Shown here: one piece after another, positions 8,621-16,562 of the stretch
Position numbering within the stretch: position 1 is the first letter of the stretch
Layout: each line of letters starts with the position of its first letter
Source of the DNA: Opitutaceae bacterium
GTDB lineage: Bacteria > Verrucomicrobiota > Verrucomicrobiia > Opitutales > Opitutaceae
DNA length: 32,874 nt
NCBI GenBank assembly: GCA_016794665.1
Contig: JAEUHB010000306.1
Span: 1-32,874, forward strand
Reading direction: 5' to 3'
The notes under the pieces: model-generated
The model's database searches: none
What the model was told of the DNA's origin: nothing
What the model saw: the letters and a program-made list of their open reading frames with translations, nothing else
Translations under genes and position numbers: made by a program

Positions 8621-10378
8621 TCACGGCGCAGGCGCGGCGGTCGGTTTTGCCGCCTTGGCCTCGTGGAAATCCTGCGGTGTGGACGTCGGCATGACGTAGC
8701 CGGCGCGGATCGTGAAGTCGCCGAAGCGCTCGCCCTCGCGGCGTTCGGTGGCGTAGCGGCGGATAATCGGGCCGAGCAGGCCGACAATCTCGTTTTCCGG
8801 AACGTTGGCCTTGAAGAGGGTGTTGAGGCGGGAGCCGTTGAACGCGGCGCCTAGGTAGATGTTGTATTTTCCGGGCGATTTGCCGACGAAGCCGATTTCC
8901 GCGAGGTAGGGCCGGCCGCAGCCGTTGGGGCAGCCGGTGATGCGGAGTGTGACTTCGTCGTGGCGCAGGCCGGCGGCCTCGAACTCGGCTTCGAGCAGGG
9001 CGACGAGCTCTGGCAGGTAGCGCTCGCTCTCGGCCAAGGCCAAGCCGCAGGTCGGAAGTGCGACGCACGACATGGCGTTGAGCTTGAGGCCGGAGGCGTC
9101 GTTGGCCGTGTCGAGCCGGTGCTTGCGGAGGAGCGCCTCAATGGTCGGGCGATCGCTGGGGGCGATATTGGCTATGATGAGGTTTTGGTTCGCCGTGAGG
9201 CGGAAGTCGCCCTTGTGGGCGAGGGCGATTTCGCGGAGGGCGGTCTTGAGCGCGTAGTGGGCGTCGTCGCGGATGCGGCCGCTCATGATGTAGAGCGTGA
9301 AGTGCGAGCGACCGTCGTGGCTGCGCACCCAGCCGTAGCGGTCGCCGGTGTGCGTGAACTGGTAGGCACGCGGGGCGCCGAGGCGGTAGCCGAGGCGGGC
9401 CTCGACCTCGCTGCGGAACCAGGCGAGGCCGCGGTCCTCGATGGTGTATTTGAGGCGGGCGTGCTTGCGGTCGGTGCGGTCACCGTAGTCGCGCTGGACG
9501 ACGAGGACTTTCTCGGCGACATCGACGGCCTGCTCGACGGTGCAGAAGCCGAGGATGTCGGCGATGCGCGGAAAGGTTTCGAGCTGGTTGTGCGACATGC
9601 CGAGGCCACCGCCGACGGTGACGTTGAAGCCGACGAGTTTGCCGGAGGCATCGGTGATGGCGATGTAGCCGAGGTCGTGGGCGAAGATGTCGACGTCGTT
9701 GGAGGGCGGGACGGCGACGACGATCTTGAATTTGCGGGGCAGGTAAGTGGCGCCGTAGATCGGCTCGGCCTCGGGCTCGCCGCCGCCGACGAGGTGGTCG
9801 CCGACCCAAAGTTCGTGGTAGGCGCTGGAGCGTGGCAGCAGGTGGGTGCTGATGTCGCGGGCGACCTTGTAAACCTCGCCGTGCAACTCGGAGCGCTCCG
9901 GGTTGGGGTTGCACATGACGTTGCGGTTCACGTCGCCGCACGCGGCGATGGTGTCGAGCAGGGCGCGATTGACGGAGTTGATGGTGCGCCAAAGGTTAGC
10001 CTTGAGCACGCCATGGAACTGAAATGTCTGACGCGTGGTGAGCTTGAGGGTGCCGTTGGCGCACTCGTCAGCCAGGCGATCGAGCGCGAGCCACTGGGCG
10101 GTCGTGCAGACGCCGCCTGGGAGGCGGAGTCGCGCCATGAAGCTGAAGGCCTTTTCCAGGCCGGCCTTGCGGCGCTCATTCCGGAGGTCGCGGTCGTCCT
10201 GGGCGTAGATGCCGTGGAATTTCGTCAGCTGGGCGCTGTCCTCCGTAATGCCGCCGGTCGAATGGTCGGCGAGGTCGCGGAGGATATGGCCGCGGAGGAA
10301 ATTGCTGCCGGCTTTGAGCAGCTCGTTTTTATGGAGCGGCTGTTGCGCGGGCGTGGCGGTGGCGGACGTGGAACTCAT
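8621..10378 (-). CDS. cysI: Assimilatory sulfite reductase hemoprotein (CysI-type)
   Basis: The product is 585 aa from ATG 10378; E. coli CysI is 570. It reduces sulfite to sulfide with six electrons using siroheme bridged to a [4Fe-4S] cluster. The four cluster ligands are C438, C444 (C-x5-C) and C483, C487 (C-x3-C), at almost the same numbers as in E. coli. The siroheme/substrate residues are in TTRQTFQFHG (114-123) and the basic RTDRKHARLKY segment (301-311). Its start overlaps the stop of the upstream sirB-like gene by ATGA, pointing to translational coupling of cofactor and enzyme. No cysJ is adjacent; the only diflavin reductase in the window is at 24310-26100. The Ala/Pro/Lys-rich tail is not conserved in the family. 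Confidence 0.95.
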   Translation of the reverse strand: MSSTSATATPAQQPLHKNELLKAGSNFLRGHILRDLADHSTGGITEDSAQLTKFHGIYAQDDRDLRNERRKAGLEKAFSFMARLRLPGGVCTTAQWLALDRLADECANGTLKLTTRQTFQFHGVLKANLWRTINSVNRALLDTIAACGDVNRNVMCNPNPERSELHGEVYKVARDISTHLLPRSSAYHELWVGDHLVGGGEPEAEPIYGATYLPRKFKIVVAVPPSNDVDIFAHDLGYIAITDASGKLVGFNVTVGGGLGMSHNQLETFPRIADILGFCTVEQAVDVAEKVLVVQRDYGDRTDRKHARLKYTIEDRGLAWFRSEVEARLGYRLGAPRAYQFTHTGDRYGWVRSHDGRSHFTLYIMSGRIRDDAHYALKTALREIALAHKGDFRLTANQNLIIANIAPSDRPTIEALLRKHRLDTANDASGLKLNAMSCVALPTCGLALAESERYLPELVALLEAEFEAAGLRHDEVTLRITGCPNGCGRPYLAEIGFVGKSPGKYNIYLGAAFNGSRLNTLFKANVPENEIVGLLGPIIRRYATERREGERFGDFTIRAGYVMPTSTPQDFHEAKAAKPTAAPAP

Positions 10379-11169
10379 GCGGAGATTTCGGCGGGGAGCG
10401 TGGAAAGAAATTCGGCCAGCGCAACGGCGAGCGTCGTGGCTGCGAGTGGGTGCGTGCCGACGAGCGGCGCGAGATGGCAGCGGGCAGGCGAGGTTGCACA
10501 AATCCGGGCGATGTCGCCCTCGGGCCCCGCATGGCGGCCGGGAGAGAGAAACAGCGGAGCCACGATGAGGCGGTGATCAGCGAGACCAGGCGCGCGCAAC
10601 ACGTCGGCGAGCAGGGGAGGGTGGTCGCCTTCCATCGAGGCGGCAGTGATCGAGTCGATTTCCCGGCCAAGCAGCCCGTGGACTTCTGCGGCGATGCGAT
10701 CCCTGAGCGCAGCCGAGGTTGGTGAAGGGCCGCCGTGATCGACAAGCACGATGGGAGAGGTCGTGAGACCTTGCGTCGCCAACGCCTCCCGAATCCGCGC
10801 CGCAACGATGGCTGCAACGGCGCCGCGCTCGGCGAGGCCGGAAACGAAGGAAATGGCGAATGCCCCGAGCTCGCGCCGCAATTTCTCCAAGTCTTCGCGG
10901 AGCGCCGATCCGATCGCTCCCTGCGCACTGATAAAGAAAGGAACGAAGACAAATTCACGTTGCCCGAGCGCGTGCATCGCGCGAACGAAATTTCCGAGGG
11001 TCCAAGCCGGAGTGCCGTCGAGCTCGCTTGGGGGGATGCGGTCGCTGTGTTTCCATGAGACGGCGTGGACCGCCGTGCCGGTGCGCTCGGCCAAAGTCGT
11101 GGCGACCGCGCGGAGATTTCGATGCGCGGCGGCCTCAAGCGAGCCGTTGTCGATTAGCGCGATGATCAT
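10375..11169 (-). CDS. Sirohydrochlorin chelatase (CbiX/SirB family), two-half form
   Basis: The product is 264 aa from ATG 11169, built of two similar halves, as in long CbiX proteins. The family inserts iron (SirB) or cobalt (CbiX) into sirohydrochlorin; with cysI and cobA as neighbours, iron for siroheme is the likely metal. The C-terminal half has both metal-site histidines, H145 in VDHGG and H213 in SPGRH. At the equivalent places the N-terminal half has IDNGS and SAQGA, so its site appears dead and only one active site remains. The gene overlaps cobA upstream and cysI downstream, in both cases by ATGA. Start choice is fixed by these overlaps. Confidence 0.85.
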   Translation of the reverse strand: MIIALIDNGSLEAAAHRNLRAVATTLAERTGTAVHAVSWKHSDRIPPSELDGTPAWTLGNFVRAMHALGQREFVFVPFFISAQGAIGSALREDLEKLRRELGAFAISFVSGLAERGAVAAIVAARIREALATQGLTTSPIVLVDHGGPSPTSAALRDRIAAEVHGLLGREIDSITAASMEGDHPPLLADVLRAPGLADHRLIVAPLFLSPGRHAGPEGDIARICATSPARCHLAPLVGTHPLAATTLAVALAEFLSTLPAEISA

Positions 11170-11960
11170 GCGGGCAGTGCCTCCGCACGGGCGGCGAACC
11201 ACCCGAGTTTGACCGCCAGCCCCGCGACTTCACCGATCACGACAATCGCAGGGGCACCGAAGCCGGCGTGCTCGGATTCAAGGGCGATACGGCCAAGCGT
11301 CGTGACGAATTGGCGGTGCTCGGCTGTGGTCGCTGATTGAATCACGGCGGCGGGGGTTTCCGCAGAGAGTCCCCCGTCTTGTAGCCGGCGGGTGATGGTC
11401 TCGAGGTTTTTCATGCCCATGTAGATGCACAGGGTTGCTTCGATGCGCCCGTAGTCTTCCCAATGGATCGCGGTGTCCGGCTTGTTGGGATCTTCATGAC
11501 CAGTGAGGAACACGACCGCCGAGCTATGCGCGCGGTGTGTGAGCGGGATGCCGGCGTAGGCGGCCGCTGCGAGCGCCGAGGTCACGCCTGGCACGATTTC
11601 AAAGCGGATGCCGGCCGCGGCGAGTGCCTCGGCCTCCTCGCCGCCGCGGCCGAAGATGAAGGGATCGCCGCCCTTGAGCCGCACGACGCTTTTGCCTTCG
11701 CGCGCGAGGCGAATGAGCACGCCGTCGATGTCGCGCTGCGGGCAGCAAAACCCACCGCCTTTCTTGCCCACAAAAATGAGTTCCGCACCCGGCCGGGCGA
11801 GTGTCATGATTTCCTGCGAGACGAGGTAGTCATGCACCACGGCGTCCGCTGCTTGGATTAGCCGAAAGGCCTTTAAAGTGAGCAGTTCGATGTCGCCGGG
11901 GCCGGCGCCGATGAGGAACACGCTGCCGCGGGAAGAATGTGAGTCTGAGTAAGGAGTCAT
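11166..11960 (-). CDS. cobA: Uroporphyrinogen-III C-methyltransferase
   Basis: The product is 264 aa from ATG 11960. It methylates uroporphyrinogen III twice with SAM to give precorrin-2, the branch point to siroheme. SUMT motifs are GAGPGD (18-23), VVRLKGGDPFIFGRGGEE (92-109), VPGVTSA (123-129) and YMGM (180-183). The segment after VGK is GGGFCCPQ instead of the more usual A/GxHxxPQ. Only the methyltransferase domain is present; the CysG-type N-terminal dehydrogenase/ferrochelatase domain is missing, and no separate precorrin-2 dehydrogenase is found nearby. It is first in the minus-strand siroheme-sulfite operon. Confidence 0.95.
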   Translation of the reverse strand: MTPYSDSHSSRGSVFLIGAGPGDIELLTLKAFRLIQAADAVVHDYLVSQEIMTLARPGAELIFVGKKGGGFCCPQRDIDGVLIRLAREGKSVVRLKGGDPFIFGRGGEEAEALAAAGIRFEIVPGVTSALAAAAYAGIPLTHRAHSSAVVFLTGHEDPNKPDTAIHWEDYGRIEATLCIYMGMKNLETITRRLQDGGLSAETPAAVIQSATTAEHRQFVTTLGRIALESEHAGFGAPAIVVIGEVAGLAVKLGWFAARAEALPA

Positions 11961-12106
11961 GCGAGGAGGTCAGCAGCCCACGCGCCATGAAACCATGACG
12001 GTGAGGAGTTTGACAATGTCAGATGTGTCCAACATGACTTCTTTAGTAAATATGACGTGTTTTAGCCTTTACGACTTCGGCAACCGTGGCAAGCCGTCTT
12101 GTTGTC
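11961..12106. promoter_or_regulatory. Divergent promoter region between the two sulfur operons
   Basis: This 146-bp gap separates cobA (minus) from cysH (plus) and is more AT-rich than its surroundings. It holds an 11-bp palindrome TGACAATGTCA at 12011-12021 (5-bp arms) overlapping a TTGACA hexamer at 12010-12015 that could be a plus-strand -35 box, although the expected -10 position is weak. Further ATGAC words occur at 11995, 12034 and 12052. A natural candidate binder is the Rrf2 regulator encoded at the end of the plus operon. Operator identity is inferred. Confidence 0.5.
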
Positions 12107-12772
12107 ATGTCAGACTTTTCCTCCGCTGTCCTCGCTGATTGGAACGCTCAACTGCGTTCCTTCTCACCCCTTGAAGTCGTTCGCTGGGCCCTCGGCCAGG
12201 CGAGTGGCCGTGCAATCGTCTCCACAAATTTTCGCCCGTATGAGGCGGCCATTCTCCACCTCGCGGTCCAGGCGCAGCCGGACATTCCCGTGCTTTGGGT
12301 TGACCACGGCTACAATCGGCCTGCCACCTACAAGCACGCGGAGGCGCTGCGCGCCCAGCTCAAGCTGAACGTGAAGCCGTTTTTGCCCAGAATGACGGCC
12401 GCGCATCGCGACGCGATCCACGGACCGATCCCGACCACGGAACAGGAGGAGGAGTTGAAGAAGTTCAGCGCGGTAATGAAGCTAGAGCCGTTTCAACGCG
12501 GCATGAGGGAGCTCGCGCCCAAGGTTTGGATCACCGCGTTGCGCAAGGTGCAAAACCCGAATCGCGCCGGCCTCGACATTGTGTCGCACGATCAAAATTT
12601 CGGCGCGCTCAAGGTGAGCCCGCTCTTCTACCACACCGACTCCGACCTCGACGCCTACCTTGCGCTGCATCAACTGCCGAACGAGTGGGATTACTTCGAT
12701 CCCGCCAAGGCGGACGAGAAGCGCGAGTGCGGCCTGCACGCCGCGTGGGGCAAGAAAGCCGTGAGCGCTTGA
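12107..12772 (+). CDS. cysH: PAPS reductase family protein (CysH-like), divergent PP-loop
   Basis: The product is 221 aa from ATG 12107; a GTG at 12086 in frame would add seven residues. The family reduces (P)APS to sulfite with thioredoxin or glutaredoxin. C208 in RECGLH matches the catalytic cysteine of E. coli CysH, and WITALRKVQNPNR (141-153) matches the substrate-binding WxxxLRxxQ segment. There is no CC...CxxC set, so it is not the [4Fe-4S] APS-reductase type. The PP-loop region is VSTNFRPYEAA (38-48) where typical enzymes have SSFG followed by Ile/Ala, and the TDTGY motif is VDHGY. The context before cysD and cysN supports sulfate assimilation, but a specialised subfamily is likely. 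Confidence 0.85.
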   Translation: MSDFSSAVLADWNAQLRSFSPLEVVRWALGQASGRAIVSTNFRPYEAAILHLAVQAQPDIPVLWVDHGYNRPATYKHAEALRAQLKLNVKPFLPRMTAAHRDAIHGPIPTTEQEEELKKFSAVMKLEPFQRGMRELAPKVWITALRKVQNPNRAGLDIVSHDQNFGALKVSPLFYHTDSDLDAYLALHQLPNEWDYFDPAKADEKRECGLHAAWGKKAVSA

Positions 12773-12778
12773 TCTGAC

Positions 12779-13681
12779 ATGACGAGCTACCATCTCGATC
12801 ACCTCCAGCACCTCGAGACCGAGGCCATCCACATCATGCGCGAGGTCGCGGGCGAATTCGAGCGCCCTGCGCTCCTCTTCTCCGGCGGCAAGGACTCCAT
12901 CTGCCTCCTGCGCCTGGCCGAGAAAGCGTTTCGCCCGTCGGACCTGCCGATGCCGCTGCTCAACGTCGACACCGGCCACCATTTTCCCGAGCTAAATGAA
13001 TTTCGAGACCGGCGCGCGAAGCAGCTCGGTGCGAAGTTGATCGTCCGCACGGTGGAGGACGCGATCACGAAAGGCATCGCGACTCCCGCTCCGGGTGAGA
13101 TTAGCCGCAATAAGCTTCAGATCCCCACGTTGCTCGCGGCGATCGAGGAGTTTCGCTTCGATTGCTGCATCGGCGGCGCGCGGCGCGATGAGGAGAAGGC
13201 CCGTGCCAAGGAGCGCTTCTTCAGCTTCCGCGACAGCTTCGGCCAGTGGGATCCGAAGAACCAACGCCCCGAGATCTGGAATCTCTACAACGGCCGCCTC
13301 AACACCGGCGAAAACATGCGCGTGTTTCCGCTCAGCAATTGGACCGAGATGGACGTGTGGGAATACATCCAGCGCGAAAAGCTCGAGGTGCCGAACATCT
13401 ACTTCAGCCACAAGCGCCGCGCCGTGCGCCGTGCCGGCCAATGGCTGCCGGTGAGCGACATCCTGCCACCAAAACCGAATGAGGAGGTCCGCGAGCTTGT
13501 CGTGCGCGTCCGCACCATCGGCGACATCATTAGCACGGGTTTGGTCGAGTCTCCGGCCACCACGGTGAGCGACATTATCGCCGAGATTGCCGCCGCGCGC
13601 GTCACCGAGCGCGGTTCGCGCGCCGACGACAAGGCCTCCGAGGCCGCGATGGAAGATCGGAAGAAGGCCGGGTATTTCTGA
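12779..13681 (+). CDS. cysD: Sulfate adenylyltransferase subunit 2
   Basis: The product is 300 aa, the usual length. CysD is the ATP-sulfurylase catalytic subunit that joins sulfate and ATP to form APS, driven by GTP hydrolysis in CysN. The PP-loop SGGKDS is at residues 35-40 (LLFSGGKDSICLL), followed by NVDTGHHFPE and the GGARRDEEKARAKER segment characteristic of CysD. It begins 6 bp after the cysH stop and lies 25 bp upstream of cysN, so the three are one transcript. No Shine-Dalgarno sequence precedes the ATG. Confidence 0.97.
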   Translation: MTSYHLDHLQHLETEAIHIMREVAGEFERPALLFSGGKDSICLLRLAEKAFRPSDLPMPLLNVDTGHHFPELNEFRDRRAKQLGAKLIVRTVEDAITKGIATPAPGEISRNKLQIPTLLAAIEEFRFDCCIGGARRDEEKARAKERFFSFRDSFGQWDPKNQRPEIWNLYNGRLNTGENMRVFPLSNWTEMDVWEYIQREKLEVPNIYFSHKRRAVRRAGQWLPVSDILPPKPNEEVRELVVRVRTIGDIISTGLVESPATTVSDIIAEIAAARVTERGSRADDKASEAAMEDRKKAGYF

Positions 13682-13706
13682 GCAAACGATCTTTTCCGAC
13701 GACGCC

Positions 13707-15041
13707 ATGTCTTCACTTTCCACCACCCGCGCACCGCACGTGCCGGTCGACATACTCCGCTTCAACACCTGCGGCTCCGTCGATGACGGCAAGTCCACGC
13801 TCATCGGTCGCCTGCTCTACGATTCAAAGTCGCTGATGGAGGATCAGATCGAGGCGCTCGAGCGCTCGGCCGACATCACGGGCGGCGGCCAAATCAACCT
13901 CGCCAACCTCACCGACGGCCTCCGCGCCGAGCGCGAGCAGGGCATCACGATCGATGTCGCTTACCGCTACTTCGCGACGCCGCGGCGGAAATTCATCATC
14001 GCGGACACGCCAGGCCACGTCCAATACACGCGCAACATGGTGACGGGCGCCTCCTCGGCCAACCTCTCCATCATCCTCGTCGACGCGCGCGCTGGCGTCA
14101 TCGAGCAAAGCCGCCGCCACACCGCCATCGCGGCGCTGCTGCGCATCCCGCACCTCGTCGTCGCGGTGAACAAGATGGACCTCGTCGGCTGGAGCGAGGC
14201 GCGCTTCCTCGAGATTCGCGCGCAGTTCGAGGAGTTCCTCCCGCGCCTCGACATCAAGGACGTGAAGTTCATCCCGATGAGCGCGCTCAACGGCGACAAC
14301 GTCGTCGACCCCTCGCCGCACACGCCTTGGTATGTCGGCCCGACGCTGCTCGGCCATCTTGAGACCGTGCACATCGCGAGCGACTGGAACCTCAACGGCT
14401 TTCGCCTCCCCGTGCAGTGGGTCAACCGCCCGAACAACCCGACCGATCACGCGCTCCACGATTTCCGCGGCTTCAGCGGCCAGATCGCCGGCGGCATTGT
14501 GCGCACGGGCCAGAAGGTGATCGCGTTTCCCGCCGGCATCGTGACCACGGTGAAACAAATTTGGACCTACGATGGCGTGGTGGCGGAAGCATTTTGCCCG
14601 CAGTCCGTCACGCTCGTGCTGGAGCATGACATCGACATCAGCCGCGGCTCGATGCTTGTCGGCCTCGAGCACCTGCCGGGTTCGCACAGCGACTTGCAGG
14701 CCGAGGTGTGCTGGATGCACCCGCGCGCGTTGCAGCCGGGAAAAAAATACTACCTCAAGCACACGACCCACACCGTGCAGGTCGCCGTCTTGGAGATCCT
14801 CAACAAGCTCAACCTCGCGACGCTTGAGTCGGAGACCGGTGCGTCGGAACTCGCGATGAATGACATCGGCGAAATCCGCCTGCGCACCGCCAAACCCATC
14901 GTGTTCGACGGCTACGCGACGAACCGCCTCACCGGGTCGTTCATCCTCATCGAGCAGGGCACCAACGCCACAGTCGCCGCCGGCATGCTGCTGCCGCCCC
15001 GCGAAATCGTGAAGCCCGAGAACGGCGACTACGTGATCTGA
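13707..15041 (+). CDS. cysN: Sulfate adenylyltransferase subunit 1, GTPase
   Basis: The product is 444 aa from ATG 13707; an in-frame extension from 13587 overlaps cysD and has no family character. It is an EF-Tu-like GTPase that powers APS synthesis by CysD. The G1 motif GSVDDGKST is at 23-31, DTPGH at 100-104 and NKMD at 155-158, followed by two beta-barrel domains. It lacks the fused APS kinase (CysC) domain found in many homologues. No cysC lies in the window, so whether CysH receives APS or PAPS depends on genes elsewhere. Confidence 0.96.
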   Translation: MSSLSTTRAPHVPVDILRFNTCGSVDDGKSTLIGRLLYDSKSLMEDQIEALERSADITGGGQINLANLTDGLRAEREQGITIDVAYRYFATPRRKFIIADTPGHVQYTRNMVTGASSANLSIILVDARAGVIEQSRRHTAIAALLRIPHLVVAVNKMDLVGWSEARFLEIRAQFEEFLPRLDIKDVKFIPMSALNGDNVVDPSPHTPWYVGPTLLGHLETVHIASDWNLNGFRLPVQWVNRPNNPTDHALHDFRGFSGQIAGGIVRTGQKVIAFPAGIVTTVKQIWTYDGVVAEAFCPQSVTLVLEHDIDISRGSMLVGLEHLPGSHSDLQAEVCWMHPRALQPGKKYYLKHTTHTVQVAVLEILNKLNLATLESETGASELAMNDIGEIRLRTAKPIVFDGYATNRLTGSFILIEQGTNATVAAGMLLPPREIVKPENGDYVI

Positions 15042-15065
15042 TTCGCGCGCCCCACGCCCGTCGCC

Positions 15066-15479
15066 GTGAAAATCTCCGTCAAGGTCGACTATGCCTGCCG
15101 CGTGATGACGGAGCTGGCGCGGCTGCACGGCAGCGGCGAGTTGGCGCAGATCGAGCACCTCGCCCGCGTCGAGGCCGTGCCGGCCAACTTCCTCGCGCAG
15201 ATCCTCCTGAGGCTTCGCGACGCCGGCCTGATTGCGAGCCGGCGAGGCAACCACGGCGGTTACGCGCTCGCGCGCCCGCCCGAGGAGATTTCACTGCACG
15301 ACATCCTCGTCGCGGTCGAGGGTCACTGCCTGCACCTCAGTGGCAACCACGAGGGCCGCAGCGGCCGTCGGCTCAAGCGCGTGTGGGACGAAATCAGCGC
15401 GGCCCTCGACGCGAAGACCAGGACCTACACGCTCGATCAGCTGTGCTCCAAGGCGCCGGGCGAGATGTATTACATCTGA
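15066..15479 (+). CDS. Rrf2-family transcriptional regulator
   Basis: The product is 137 aa starting at GTG 15066, 24 bp after cysN. The N-terminus MKISVKVDYACRVMTELA and the LRDAGLIASRRGNHGGY wing are typical of Rrf2 winged-helix proteins. The closely spaced three-cysteine set that binds the FeS cluster in IscR/NsrR is missing: the region after the wing has one Cys (GHCLHLSG), and the others are near the ends. It therefore resembles the cluster-free CymR type, which controls sulfur genes in Firmicutes with CysK. As last gene of the sulfate operon it probably controls the divergent cob/sir/cysI and cysHDN promoters; target and signal are inferred. Confidence 0.88.
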   Translation: MKISVKVDYACRVMTELARLHGSGELAQIEHLARVEAVPANFLAQILLRLRDAGLIASRRGNHGGYALARPPEEISLHDILVAVEGHCLHLSGNHEGRSGRRLKRVWDEISAALDAKTRTYTLDQLCSKAPGEMYYI

Positions 15480-15491
15480 GCCGCGGGCGGC

Positions 15492-16289
15492 TCACGCGGC
15501 GCGAACGGGCTCGGTGTCGCCGTTGCCGCTGAGCAAATCGGCCTGGCCCTGCAGCGCGACGAGGCGCTCCTCGAGCTCGTGGCAGAGCCGGTCGAATTCG
15601 GGCGCTTTCAGCCGGGCCGGCACCTCGAGGATTTCGCCGAAGACGACCTCAACCCGCGAAAACGGCTTCGCGAGCATCGTCCGGTCCCAGGCGCGGCGAA
15701 AAATCCAGCGCCGGCTGGCCGAGACCGTGACGGGCAGCACCAGCCCGCCCGTGCGTTGCGCCAGGGAGATGACGCCGCCCTGCACTTTGCCCCGCGGCCC
15801 GCGCGAGCCATCAACCGCAAGGCAGGCGCCCGCGCCCGGCTTGTCCCGCACGGCGCGGATGATATCCACGATGGCCTGCAACCCGCCGCGGCCTGACGAG
15901 CCGCGCACGACGTCGAAGCCGAGCCGCTGCTCGAGCCGCGCCATCGCGTCGCCGTCGAGGCTCGTCGAGCACATCGAAAACCAGCAACGCCGGTCGCGGC
16001 CCTCGATGGTGTTGAGCAGCATGAACGCCCGGCCGTGAAGAAACGCGATCACGGGCGCGCGGCCTGAGCCGACTGCGCGATCGTAGTGCGCCCGCCCGGT
16101 TTCCCGCACCCGCCACGACAGCCGCAGTGAGCGAAGCAGTGCCAGCGCGACCTCGGGCACGACGTGACGGATCAAGGTGCGCTTCGCCCAGCCGGGCGGG
16201 CGATGCGCATTCCGGCCGCCCGCGGCTGCCTCCGGAATCTTGGCGCGCGCGTCGGCGGCCGCGAGCGAGCTGGCCTCAGGTCGTGACAC
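15492..16289 (-). CDS. DUF374 / LPLAT-family acyltransferase
   Basis: The product is 265 aa from ATG 16289; its start overlaps the end of the ACP gene by 14 bp. Residues ~80-230 show the DUF374 pattern of lysophospholipid-acyltransferase-like proteins: APVIAFLHGRAFML, STSLDGD, RGSSGRGG, DGSRGPRGKVQGG and LAQRTGG..LPV. Such enzymes transfer an acyl chain, often from ACP, to a lipid or sugar acceptor at the inner membrane. The ACP and ketosynthase genes directly upstream suggest that it unloads the chain made by them. The acceptor is unknown. It converges on the Rrf2 gene with a 12-bp gap. Confidence 0.8.
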   Translation of the reverse strand: MSRPEASSLAAADARAKIPEAAAGGRNAHRPPGWAKRTLIRHVVPEVALALLRSLRLSWRVRETGRAHYDRAVGSGRAPVIAFLHGRAFMLLNTIEGRDRRCWFSMCSTSLDGDAMARLEQRLGFDVVRGSSGRGGLQAIVDIIRAVRDKPGAGACLAVDGSRGPRGKVQGGVISLAQRTGGLVLPVTVSASRRWIFRRAWDRTMLAKPFSRVEVVFGEILEVPARLKAPEFDRLCHELEERLVALQGQADLLSGNGDTEPVRAA

Positions 16290-16524
16290 GTTTCTCGAGG
16301 TGGCCGACGAGATCGCCCATCGCGCGCATCGCGGTGAGTTCCTCCGCCGCGAGCTTCACGCCAAACTCCTGCTCAATGTCGAAAATCAGATCGATGAGGA
16401 TTAGCGAATCCACGCCAAACGACATCAACGAGGTCGCCTCGGTGACATCCGCGGCCGCGATTGGCGCGGAGCTTGAGTCGGCGATGACAGTGACCAGGCG
16501 CTGAAGAATTTCTTGGCGGCTCAT
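16276..16524 (-). CDS. Acyl carrier protein
   Basis: The product is 82 aa from ATG 16524; a longer frame from 16566 would overlap the ketosynthase stop and adds unlikely residues. S40 in GVDSL is the phosphopantetheine attachment site, preceded by TSLMSFGVDS and followed by the acidic helix II LILIDLIFDIEQEFG used for docking. It differs from housekeeping AcpP (which has LGADSLDTVELVM...) and is more hydrophobic after the serine, so it is likely a dedicated ACP for this locus. Its order between ketosynthase and acyltransferase genes supports a role as chain carrier. Confidence 0.92.
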   Translation of the reverse strand: MSRQEILQRLVTVIADSSSAPIAAADVTEATSLMSFGVDSLILIDLIFDIEQEFGVKLAAEELTAMRAMGDLVGHLEKRVTT

Positions 16525-16562
16525 GAACAAAGTTGGGCTGGAATGGGGACCGGCGAATCGCA

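Noticed and set aside
12010..12038. Sigma-70 promoter with TTGACA and a -10 box for cysH
   Set aside because: The hexamer is perfect, but the sequence 17-18 bp downstream matches TATAAT at only three positions, so no full promoter is claimed.
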